Source of the DNA: Campylobacterota bacterium
GTDB lineage: Bacteria > Campylobacterota > Campylobacteria > Campylobacterales > Sulfurovaceae
Assembly: GCA_030595845.1 (NCBI GenBank)
Contig: JAUVCL010000068.1
Location: 1-10,083, forward strand
DNA: 10,083 nucleotides
Reading direction: 5' to 3'
Shown: in pieces, positions 1 through 6,339 of the stretch
Position numbering within the stretch: position 1 is the first letter of the stretch
How the letters are laid out: each line of letters starts with the position of its first letter
Notes under the pieces: model-generated
Told to the model about the DNA's origin: nothing
The model's input: the letters and a program-made list of their open reading frames with translations, nothing else
Databases searched by the model: none
Position numbers and translations under genes: made by a program

Positions 1-31
1 ATAATTATACAAATTAATTTTAAGGAATAAC

Positions 32-970
32 ATGAAAATGAATTGGACAAGGTTCGTAGCAGTAGTATTATTAACATTCGGTATAACCGCAAATGGGGCA
101 CAGGATATTCGTATCTATACAGCAGATAATCAAGGTGGTAAAATCAATCCAGAAGGTGTAGAGAAAGCATTTACTGATGCTGGCTTTTATATCACAGGTA
201 GAAACAATATGAACATACCATTTGATGCAAAGTATAAAAAACACCCACATGAACTCTACTACCTGATGACTTTCCATAAAAAAGACTTTGTTAATAAGAT
301 AGCAAAGAATTATCCGGAAATTGCATTGTTTACGCCACTTAGTATGTCTATCTATACTAGAAATGGTGATAAAACTATCTCTATCTCATCAATGTCTGCA
401 AACGGTATTGCTAAAGTTACGGGTATACCCGCTGACAATGCTGATTTAGTAGCTTATATGAAAGATATTGCAGATACGCTTGCAAAAGCACTTCCTAAGG
501 GTAAATTTGAAAATGTTAACTATAAGATAGCAAAGACAGAAGGTGATCTTGTTCAGAGATTTACAATGGAGATGGATGTAAAAGATGACGAAATAGAAGA
601 TGAAGCTGAAGGAATACAAGAAGAACTCGAAGCTGGACTTGAGACAGGAGGCTTTGTTGTAGCAGGGTTTAATCAACTGGCACCTGAGTTCGCAAAGGCA
701 GGCAATGATATATATGACTTTTTTGATGTTTATTCTATTTGTAAAGTACCTGTTATCTACACAGTATCTCATACTCACCCTGAAGCAGGTGCATTTGCCC
801 CTTGTACGCTCTATATGTATAAGAAAAAAGGTGAAACAGTAGTACATTTTGCTTACCCGTCAGTCTATAACTGGCTTAGCTCTATAGATGCTACAGACAA
901 AGAGTCAAAAGAAGTACTTCTTAAAGCTCAAACTCTAATGAGTAACACGCTATCTGAGGTAACTGAATAG
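32..970 (+). CDS. Secreted tandem DUF302-like domain protein
   Basis: A 312-residue protein of unknown role, probably periplasmic. Residues 1-23 form a signal peptide: a basic start, a hydrophobic run (FVAVVLLTFGI), then ANGA before QD. Two repeats resemble the DUF302 fold, at about 45-155 and 207-310. Each has a helix-rich start, a P-rich turn (FTPLSMSIY near 100, FAPCTLYMY near 255), a paired strand and a C-terminal helix. The second repeat keeps Cys237 and Cys258, with Cys258 in the P-C position typical of DUF302. The first repeat has no cysteine. An acidic linker (DDEIEDEAEGIQEELEAG, 185-202) joins them. The start is supported by AAGGA at 22-26, five bases upstream; a second ATG at 38 is a weaker alternative. 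A weak -10-like TATACA lies at 6-11. Domain identity rests on pattern recognition; the function of DUF302 is not established. Confidence 0.8.
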   Translation: MKMNWTRFVAVVLLTFGITANGAQDIRIYTADNQGGKINPEGVEKAFTDAGFYITGRNNMNIPFDAKYKKHPHELYYLMTFHKKDFVNKIAKNYPEIALFTPLSMSIYTRNGDKTISISSMSANGIAKVTGIPADNADLVAYMKDIADTLAKALPKGKFENVNYKIAKTEGDLVQRFTMEMDVKDDEIEDEAEGIQEELEAGLETGGFVVAGFNQLAPEFAKAGNDIYDFFDVYSICKVPVIYTVSHTHPEAGAFAPCTLYMYKKKGETVVHFAYPSVYNWLSSIDATDKESKEVLLKAQTLMSNTLSEVTE

Positions 971-981
971 GTTACCCTCAG
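954..981 (+). other. Hairpin wrapped around a stop codon
   Basis: CTGAGGTAAC (954-963) pairs with GTTACCCTCAG (971-981), with one bulged C. The seven-base loop ends in the TAG stop of the DUF302-like gene (968-970). It lies directly before a second, stronger hairpin at 992-1025. It may belong to the mRNA 3' end. No U-tract follows, so on its own it is not a canonical terminator. Confidence 0.45.
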
Positions 982-991
982 ACCCCCACCC

Positions 992-1025
992 TTACTTGCT
1001 TTATCTCTTTTTATAAAGCAAGTAA
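992..1025. terminator. Perfect 13-bp hairpin between convergent genes
   Basis: TTACTTGCTTTAT (992-1004) is perfectly complementary to ATAAAGCAAGTAA (1013-1025), with the eight-base loop CTCTTTTT. It sits between the 3' ends of the DUF302-like gene (+) and the small hypothetical gene (-), so it could end transcripts from both sides. No clear T-run follows the stem on either strand, so it may act as a 3'-end stabiliser or a non-canonical terminator. Bases 1026-1086 hold nothing else I can support. Confidence 0.6.
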
Positions 1026-1086
1026 ACTTCATGTATAAACTTATTTCAAATGCTTTTTAAAGTAAACACATCATAGTAAAGAACAC

Positions 1087-1554
1087 TTATTTAATCTGAC
1101 TCACTTCAAAGTAATGCACAACTTCACGCGTAAGTGTAGCCTCTTTTCTTCTCTTGAAATGTTCATTTAGATCAAAACCTTCTTTTTCGTAACCCTCTTT
1201 GTATTCTTTGATAAATTGCTTAAAGAGGTCTTCTTTTATAGCAGTAACTTCATAGGTGACTTTGGCATAGATAAGTCCATTACTTTGATTCTCTTCTCTA
1301 GCTATCTCATTGGCGTTAATCGCACCATACCTATTGTATTCTTCTTGTGTGATATTCATCTCAAGATGTGCACGTATGGTGGTGATCATATGTTTAAGCT
1401 GAAGCATTGGCATGCCCTGAGGTAGTGCATTAATAATACTTGCCCTGTCTTTACTGTACCCCCAGTCACCTGATAGCGGAAGGTCTGCATCAAAAGTTGT
1501 TTTTATGAGCTCTTGTATGTTTGTGTTCTCTTGTAGTGTATCAAAGGTTATCAT
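1087..1554 (-). CDS. Conserved-looking hypothetical protein, last gene of the rpsT operon
   Basis: A 155-residue soluble protein that I do not recognise. It has no signal peptide, membrane segment or cysteine. The composition is charged and mostly helical. Distinctive stretches are LPLSGDWGYS (25-34), NRYGAINANEIAREE (74-88), FIKEYKEGYEKEGFD (114-128) and RRKEATLTREVVHYFEV (135-151); these look like conserved blocks but suggest no enzyme. The ATG lies only four bases beyond the stop of the thioredoxin-like gene, so the two are almost certainly co-transcribed and perhaps translationally coupled; its own Shine-Dalgarno is weak. It is likely cytoplasmic. The context (ribosomal protein, release factor, periplasmic thioredoxin) does not define a function. 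Confidence 0.75.
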   Translation of the reverse strand: MITFDTLQENTNIQELIKTTFDADLPLSGDWGYSKDRASIINALPQGMPMLQLKHMITTIRAHLEMNITQEEYNRYGAINANEIAREENQSNGLIYAKVTYEVTAIKEDLFKQFIKEYKEGYEKEGFDLNEHFKRRKEATLTREVVHYFEVSQIK

Positions 1555-1558
1555 GTTA

Positions 1559-1972
1559 TTACTCGCTTATTAAGTCAACTTCATCCAGTACATCATACCA
1601 GCCTTCAAGCTCTCTACTTCCTTGGACTTCAGCAATAGTTTTACCTGTAGATGTTAAAAAATAGTGAAAGGGTACTCCATGCTTTTCAAAGCCATCTGGA
1701 ATCTTGTGTTGGTCTCTTGACATATAGAGCAATATATATTTTTTTTTCATACGCTCTATGAGTGTTTTATTGGAGAGTGTGAGTTTTTTAAATCTTTCGC
1801 AGTGTTTACAATTGTCAGCCCCTATAAAAAGGTAGACCATTTTCTGCTCTTTCTTAGCTGTGGCAAGAGCATTTTCATAATTGTGTTCCCAATTAAGTTC
1901 TATGGCATGAAGCGTTGAAGAAAGTAGTAATATTGAAAAAAAAACTTTGCTAAGAAATAATAAGTGATTCAT
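1559..1972 (-). CDS. Periplasmic thioredoxin-fold protein with CxxC motif
   Basis: A 137-residue thioredoxin-like protein, probably exported. The chosen ATG (complement of 1970-1972) gives a clear signal peptide, MNHLLFLSKVFFSILLLSSTLHA, and has AGGGAA just upstream. The frame stays open to an ATG at 2056, but that start lies inside prfA and would bury the signal peptide, so I reject it. The mature part begins with a WEHNYENALATAKKE helix, then a strand (MVYLFIGADN) leading to Cys55-Lys-His-Cys58. The cis-proline is in HGVPFHYF (Pro101). This layout matches the thioredoxin_7/DUF255-like single-domain family, which reduces or isomerises periplasmic disulfides or binds metal; the partner is unknown. 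It follows prfA by 28 bases and precedes the hypothetical gene by four. Family assignment is firm, exact role is not. Confidence 0.85.
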   Translation of the reverse strand: MNHLLFLSKVFFSILLLSSTLHAIELNWEHNYENALATAKKEQKMVYLFIGADNCKHCERFKKLTLSNKTLIERMKKKYILLYMSRDQHKIPDGFEKHGVPFHYFLTSTGKTIAEVQGSRELEGWYDVLDEVDLISE

Positions 1973-1981
1973 CGTTTTCCC

Positions 1982-2003
1982 TAATAGTAAGATATTACTA
2001 TTA
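1982..2003 (-). other. AT-rich hairpin at the prfA stop codon
   Basis: TAATAGTAA (1982-1990) and TTACTATTA (1995-2003) form a perfect 9-bp stem with a GATA loop. It includes the prfA stop codon (complement of 2001-2003) and lies just upstream of the thioredoxin-like gene's Shine-Dalgarno. No U-tract follows on the minus strand (it reads GGGAAAACG), so it is not a classical terminator. It could moderate read-through, RNA processing or translation of the next gene. The stem is weak because it is nearly all A-U. Confidence 0.4.
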
Positions 2004-3068
2004 TAGCCCAGCTTCTTTAATGGCTTCTGTTCTTGCATGTGCCATGAGTGGCTCAAAGACCAGCTTTAGCGTACCGTTACTCATGATGTCATCCAGTGCA
2101 TAGAGTGTAAGCCCTATGCGGTGGTCTGTGAGTCTGTTTTGTGGGTAGTTGTAGGTACGTATCTTTTCAGAACGTGAACCTGAACCTACTTGGAGTTTTC
2201 TCTGACTTGAAGACTCGTCTAGGCTCTTTTGTAAAGCAGCCTCATAGACTCTGGCTTTAAGGACTTTCATCGCTTTGGCTTTGTTTTTGTGTTGTGACTT
2301 CTCATCTTGGATAGCCGCGACTATTCCTGTAGGGATGTGTGTAAGACGTACTGCAGAGTCTGTAGTATTGACTGACTGCCCTCCACAACCACTTGAACGG
2401 TAAGTATCCATCTTGATTTCATTGGGTTTGAGATCAACTTCTACATCATCTACTTCAGGGATGACCGCTACAGTGATTGCAGAAGTATGCACACGTCCTT
2501 GAGTTTCTGTATCTGGTACACGCTGTACGCGGTGGATACCACCCTCATATTTGAGAAGAGCATAGACATTTTCACCTGATATTTGGGCGATAATTTCTTT
2601 GTACCCCCCTGCGGTACCATCACTGCTACTCATGATCTCTATTTTCCATCCTGCCTGTTCTGCATAACGGGAGTACATACGGAAAACATCTGCCACAAAA
2701 AGTGCGGCTTCATCACCACCTGCTCCTGCCCTAAGTTCAAGTAAAATATTTTTATCATCATTCTTGTCTTTTGGAAGCATAAGAATTTTAATTTCACTCT
2801 CTAATTCAGGTAACATAGGTTCTAGTTCAGTGAGCTCTTCTTTTGCAAGGTCACCCAGTTCAGCATCCCCTAGAAGTTCTTTATTTTCAACGATCGCATC
2901 TGCTGTTTCTATGTAAAGGTTTGCTTTTTCAACAAGTTCGCTCAGTCCTGACTGCTCTTTACTGAGTTCTGTCATACGTGAAATATCAGAAGCGATATCC
3001 GGTGATGATAAGAGTTTGTTGAGATCATTGTATCTGTCTATAAAAGGTTGGAGTTTTTCTTTGAACAT
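2001..3068 (-). CDS. prfA: Peptide chain release factor 1 (RF1)
   Basis: A full-length 355-residue class I release factor. It recognises UAA and UAG in the ribosomal A site and triggers hydrolysis of peptidyl-tRNA. The N-terminal helical domain covers about 1-105. The family signature GAGGDEA is at 115-121. The codon-recognition region contains the RF1-type PxT motif as Pro185-Asp-Thr187 (RVPDTETQGR), not the SPF of RF2. The catalytic GGQ is at 229-231 within SSGCGGQSVNTTDSAVR; its Gln is the residue usually methylated by PrmC. The C-terminal part has SRSEKIRTYNYPQNRLTDHR (298-317), typical of RF1. It follows rpsT by 49 bases, and this pair is also adjacent in H. pylori. The Shine-Dalgarno is weak (AAAGAACG). 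The stop is TAA. Confidence 0.98.
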   Translation of the reverse strand: MFKEKLQPFIDRYNDLNKLLSSPDIASDISRMTELSKEQSGLSELVEKANLYIETADAIVENKELLGDAELGDLAKEELTELEPMLPELESEIKILMLPKDKNDDKNILLELRAGAGGDEAALFVADVFRMYSRYAEQAGWKIEIMSSSDGTAGGYKEIIAQISGENVYALLKYEGGIHRVQRVPDTETQGRVHTSAITVAVIPEVDDVEVDLKPNEIKMDTYRSSGCGGQSVNTTDSAVRLTHIPTGIVAAIQDEKSQHKNKAKAMKVLKARVYEAALQKSLDESSSQRKLQVGSGSRSEKIRTYNYPQNRLTDHRIGLTLYALDDIMSNGTLKLVFEPLMAHARTEAIKEAGL

Positions 3069-3117
3069 AGGCGTTCTTTGTGTTAGATTGTGTTACGTGA
3101 GGGTGTATCGAGACTGC

Positions 3118-3387
3118 TTATGCAGCTTCGATAGCGTTTACCATTTTATGAAGACGGCTTACTTTTCTAGCAGCAGTTGTTTTCTTGATGAAACCTTTGC
3201 TTACTAGTGAGTGGATCTGTTTGTTTGCTGTTGCAAATGCAGTTGTTGCTGCTGCTTTATCTGAAGCTTCTACTGCTTCATGTACTGCTTTAACAATGTT
3301 TTTGATTCTTGTTCTGTAATATCTGTTTCTCTCAGTTCTTACAGCAGTTTGTAAAACACGTTTTTTAGCTGATTTGTTGTTTGCCAT
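3118..3387 (-). CDS. rpsT: 30S ribosomal protein S20
   Basis: An 89-residue basic helical protein matching bacterial S20 over its whole length. S20 binds 16S rRNA early in 30S assembly. The start MANNKSAKKRVLQ is the family's hallmark N-terminus, followed by RNRYYRTRIKNIVKAV (21-36) and the C-terminal KKTTAARKVSRLHKMVNA (68-85). The start has a strong GAAGGA Shine-Dalgarno (3395-3400) seven bases upstream. It is the first gene of the leftward operon rpsT-prfA-thioredoxin-hypothetical and is divergent from glmM. S20 is autoregulated in E. coli; nothing visible here shows the same mechanism. Confidence 0.97.
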   Translation of the reverse strand: MANNKSAKKRVLQTAVRTERNRYYRTRIKNIVKAVHEAVEASDKAAATTAFATANKQIHSLVSKGFIKKTTAARKVSRLHKMVNAIEAA

Positions 3388-3585
3388 GTTAATTTCCTTC
3401 TATTAGGTATATTGTTGTCACTCCGTATAGAGTGAAAATAGTTCGCGAATAATATCTAAAAATACATTAAATATTTATTAATTTATTATTTTCAGTAGCT
3501 AAAATCATAGGTAATCATAGGATCATTATGAGGAATGTTAATCTAATTTGCGTTAAAATGGAGATATTAAACAAAGGAAATGATT
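3388..3585. promoter_or_regulatory. Divergent promoter region between rpsT and glmM
   Basis: About 200 AT-rich bases separate the two start codons. Rightward, TAAAAT at 3554-3559 (in TTGCGTTAAAATGG) is a plausible -10, placing the glmM transcript start near 3566. Leftward, TATTAT (complement of 3449-3454) is a possible -10 for rpsT. A short CACTC/GAGTG hairpin lies at 3419-3434. No clear -35 boxes are visible, as is common in Campylobacterota sigma-70 promoters. Assignments are by eye. Confidence 0.5.
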
Positions 3586-4923
3586 TTGGAACTTTTTGGA
3601 ACAGATGGTGTACGTGGAAAAGCAGGGAAGAAAGTAAGTGCAGTTAACGCGATGCGTTTAGCGATGGCTACAGGTATCTATTTTAAACAATTCGTAAGAA
3701 CCAATAAAATTTTAGTAGGTAAAGATACCAGACGTAGTGGGTATATGATAGAGAATGCCATTGTCTCTGGACTCACTGCTGTAGGATTTGATGTGATACA
3801 GATAGGACCTATGCCTACGCCAGCCATAGCATTTTTAACAGCAAATATGCGTTGTGATGCAGGCATTATGATTTCGGCCAGCCATAACCCTTATTATGAC
3901 AATGGTATTAAGTTCTTTGACTGGCACGGTAATAAATTGAACCGTGAAAAGGAAAAGGAAATAGAAGCTATCTATGCAGATGATGCACGGATAGAAGCGG
4001 CACAGGCAACAGCAAAAGAGATAGGGAAATCCAAAAGAATTGATGATGTAGTAGGGCGTTACATTGTGCATATCAAAAACTCTTTTCCCTCATCAACATC
4101 TTTGTGGGGTAAGCGGGTAGTCATAGACTGTGCAAATGGAGCTGGGTATATAGTTGGGCCAACGGTATTACAGGAGCTCGGTGCAGATGTTGTGGTGTTG
4201 GGAGACAAGCCTAATGGATTTAACATTAATGAAGGGTGTGGTGCGATGCATCCAGAGTATTTGGCACAAGCAGTAATTGAATATCGTGCAGATGTTGGAA
4301 TAGCACTTGACGGAGATGCAGACAGGCTCGTAATGGTAGATGAAAAGGGTGAAGTGGTTGATGGAGATAAACTGATGGGGGTACTTGCAGTACATCTTAA
4401 AAACCAAGGTACACTCAAAGGTGAGGGGATGGTTGCTACCGTGATGAGTAACCAAGGACTTGATGAGTATCTTGCATCAGAGGGACTTGCTTTACACCGT
4501 TCTTCAGTGGGAGATAAAAATGTAGTTGAAATGATGAAAGAAAATGGTATTAACTTTGGTGGAGAACAGAGTGGACATATTATTTTCTCAGATTATGCGA
4601 AAACGGGAGATGGCATCTCTTCTGCGTTACAGGCCTTGGCGTATTTAGTGGACTCTAATCAAAAGGCGAGTGAAGCCTTTGACCCGTATGAGTCATACCC
4701 CCAACTTTTAGTGAACCTTTTGATTCAGGAAAAAAGAGATTTTGACACCATTGAGGGATTATCGGTGCTTAAAGAAAAAATAGAAGGATTAGGGATACGT
4801 CATCTTTTCCGTTATTCGGGTACCGAAAATAAAATACGTCTTTTATTGGAGGGAAAAAATGAAGGACAACTTGAGGAAATAATGGAAGAGTGTGAAACTT
4901 TCTTCAAAAGTGCATTGGTTTAA
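3586..4923 (+). CDS. glmM: Phosphoglucosamine mutase
   Basis: Cytoplasmic enzyme that interconverts glucosamine-6-phosphate and glucosamine-1-phosphate, on the route to UDP-GlcNAc for peptidoglycan and LPS. It belongs to the alpha-D-phosphohexomutase family. I chose the TTG at 3586, giving 445 residues starting M-E-LFGTDGVRG: AAGGA at 3574-3578 is seven bases from it but only one base from the in-frame ATG at 3580, and 445 residues with an LFGTDG start is usual for the family. Visible motifs in 445-residue numbering: phosphoserine loop ISASHNP with catalytic Ser99; Mg-binding DGDADR (242-247); sugar-binding GGEQSG (325-330); phosphate-binding RYSGTEN (409-415). All key residues are intact. 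The stop overlaps the lspA ATG by one base (TAATG), implying translational coupling. Confidence 0.96.
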   Translation: MELFGTDGVRGKAGKKVSAVNAMRLAMATGIYFKQFVRTNKILVGKDTRRSGYMIENAIVSGLTAVGFDVIQIGPMPTPAIAFLTANMRCDAGIMISASHNPYYDNGIKFFDWHGNKLNREKEKEIEAIYADDARIEAAQATAKEIGKSKRIDDVVGRYIVHIKNSFPSSTSLWGKRVVIDCANGAGYIVGPTVLQELGADVVVLGDKPNGFNINEGCGAMHPEYLAQAVIEYRADVGIALDGDADRLVMVDEKGEVVDGDKLMGVLAVHLKNQGTLKGEGMVATVMSNQGLDEYLASEGLALHRSSVGDKNVVEMMKENGINFGGEQSGHIIFSDYAKTGDGISSALQALAYLVDSNQKASEAFDPYESYPQLLVNLLIQEKRDFDTIEGLSVLKEKIEGLGIRHLFRYSGTENKIRLLLEGKNEGQLEEIMEECETFFKSALV

Positions 4924-5387
4924 TGAGAGTTTTTGCTGTCTTTTTTTTAGTACTTTTAGGTACCTTTATCATTGACCAGAATATTAAGTCCATTTTTGTT
5001 GAGGGCTATTATCGTGCAGGGGAGTGTATAGACCTTGAACTGCACTATAATAAAGGTGTGGCTTTCTCTATGTTGGCATTTTTGGGACCGTATTTAAAAT
5101 GGATGCAGGCAGTATTGGTTGTAGGGATACTTTATGTCATTTTTAAAGAAGGATATCTCAAACGTTATGCTTTCCCCGCAGGATTACTTATAGGTGGTGC
5201 CCTGGGTAATGTCTATGACCGTTTTTTGCATGGAGGGGTGGTTGACTATGTGGCTTGGCATTGTGGCTTTAATTTTGCAGTCTTTAACTTTGCAGATGTT
5301 GCGATAGATGTAGCCGTGGTATGGATACTTATCATGGTTTACTTTTTTAAAGAAGAGACCTTTAAAGAAGACTTCTCAGAGAAATGA
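4923..5387 (+). CDS. lspA: Lipoprotein signal peptidase (signal peptidase II)
   Basis: Inner-membrane aspartyl protease that cleaves the signal peptide of diacylglyceryl-prolipoproteins. The length of 154 residues is normal. Four hydrophobic segments are visible, at about 3-18, 58-74, 83-98 and 123-141. Conserved blocks are DQNIK (18-22), LHYNKGVAFSM (40-50), GGALGNVYDRFLHGGVVDYV (91-110) and FNFADVAID (121-129). By comparison with the Pseudomonas enzyme, the catalytic pair should be Asp108 (VVDY) and Asp125 (FAD); both are present. The gene has no Shine-Dalgarno of its own and begins within the glmM stop, so it depends on coupling. Its stop overlaps the next start by four bases (ATGA). The glmM-lspA pairing is typical of Campylobacterota. 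Confidence 0.96.
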   Translation: MRVFAVFFLVLLGTFIIDQNIKSIFVEGYYRAGECIDLELHYNKGVAFSMLAFLGPYLKWMQAVLVVGILYVIFKEGYLKRYAFPAGLLIGGALGNVYDRFLHGGVVDYVAWHCGFNFAVFNFADVAIDVAVVWILIMVYFFKEETFKEDFSEK

Positions 5388-6325
5388 AAAATTTATTTTT
5401 TGTTGTAAGCTTTTTTGCTTTACTTCAAGCGCAGGTGCTTAATACAGAAATAGCACCATTTCTGAGAGACAAGCAATTTGAAGATATAACCCTTTTGGAT
5501 CAAAAAATACTTGATTTTAAAAAGATAGACGGACTACAATTTTCTGAGATCTCAGATCTTGCCTATAACAAAAAAGATGAAAAGCTTTATTTTATCAGTG
5601 ATGAGGGGTTACTTTTTGTTTTTGATGCATCCTTTACTGAAAAGATCGAGAGACTTAATGCGAAAAGTGGACTTACCTTAGTAAAGAAAAAAGGTCAGAA
5701 GTTCAGACGATGGCGTCATGACAGTGAAGGGCTGGCTTTGGATAATAAAGGACGTCTTTACGTTTCTTTTGAAGGTAGAGCCAAGATAGGTAGGTTTGAT
5801 GAAAAAGGGAGAATGCAAAAAGAGTATCGCCTTCCCAAAAAATTGAGAGATCCTAAAAACTATAGAAGTCGTAATAAATCCCTTGAAGCATTGACATGGC
5901 ATCCCAAGTATGGGTTACTTACTGCAGCAGAATGGCCATTGAAGCACAAGAATAAAAAAGAGCAGACCATTTATGCCTTAGGCGGTAAAGTGTGGCACTT
6001 TAAGGCAGAAGCAGAACAAAAAAGTGCAGTGGTTGCAATGGAAGTGATGGATGATGGCAATATATTGGTGATGGAAAGATCTTTTATTGATCTGTTCCAA
6101 CCTTTTGTCATTACGTTAAAAAAGGTTTATCTTAATCGTTGCAATAATGAAAAACGACTGTGTCAAAGTGAAACTCTGGCTAAGATGAACAACCATAAAG
6201 GGTGGCTTATAGATAATTTTGAAGGCTTGACCAAAGTGGGAAAACATCGTTATGTAATGGTGAGTGACGACAACGACAATTTTTATCAGCAGACCTTACT
6301 GGTCTATTTTGAAGTGAAACATTAA
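5384..6325 (+). CDS. Secreted phytase-like / esterase-like beta-propeller protein
   Basis: A 313-residue protein resembling the 'esterase-like activity of phytase' family (PF13449 type), a predicted beta-propeller. Residues 1-16 form a signal peptide (MKNLFFVVSFFALLQA) and the rest is soluble, so it is likely periplasmic. Repeated acidic blade motifs fit the family: SEISDLAY (54-61), HDSEGLALD (112-120), KSLEALTWHP (165-174), VMDDGNILVMERSF (221-234), DNFEGLT (277-283) and VSDDNDN (293-299). Cys253 and Cys260 could form a disulfide. The region from 100 to 165 is very basic. The start overlaps the lspA stop by four bases (ATGA), so it is part of that operon. Activity on phytate or esters is not shown; many homologues are uncharacterised. 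Family call is fairly confident, substrate unknown. Confidence 0.75.
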   Translation: MKNLFFVVSFFALLQAQVLNTEIAPFLRDKQFEDITLLDQKILDFKKIDGLQFSEISDLAYNKKDEKLYFISDEGLLFVFDASFTEKIERLNAKSGLTLVKKKGQKFRRWRHDSEGLALDNKGRLYVSFEGRAKIGRFDEKGRMQKEYRLPKKLRDPKNYRSRNKSLEALTWHPKYGLLTAAEWPLKHKNKKEQTIYALGGKVWHFKAEAEQKSAVVAMEVMDDGNILVMERSFIDLFQPFVITLKKVYLNRCNNEKRLCQSETLAKMNNHKGWLIDNFEGLTKVGKHRYVMVSDDNDNFYQQTLLVYFEVKH

Positions 6326-6327
6326 GG

Positions 6328-6333
6328 TATAAT
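6328..6333 (+). promoter_or_regulatory. Consensus -10 box just before the PqiA-like gene
   Basis: A perfect TATAAT lies only six bases before the ATG at 6340, immediately after the stop of the preceding gene. A transcript start at the usual distance would fall at or next to the ATG, giving a leaderless mRNA. AAGG at 6324-6327 could serve as a distant Shine-Dalgarno for read-through mRNA. No -35 is evident. Confidence 0.4.
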
Positions 6334-6339
6334 CGCAAT

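Noticed and set aside
446..847. 133-codon open frame on the minus strand inside the DUF302-like gene
   Set aside because: Antisense shadow rich in Cys, Phe, Ile and Tyr, as expected from the complement of this coding sequence; no supporting signals.
1973..2056. Longer N-terminus for the thioredoxin-like gene, starting at 2056
   Set aside because: The extension lies within the 3' end of prfA and would place 28 hydrophilic residues before an otherwise perfect signal peptide. The ATG at 1972 has a Shine-Dalgarno-like AGGGAA.
3118..3420. S20 autoregulatory leader structure
   Set aside because: Only a short CACTC/GAGTG hairpin is visible in the leader region; there is no convincing rRNA-like structure.
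4059..4418. 119-codon open frame on the minus strand inside glmM
   Set aside because: It is antisense to a fully conserved enzyme gene, has low-complexity Ser/Pro/Thr content and shows no ribosome binding site or family motif.
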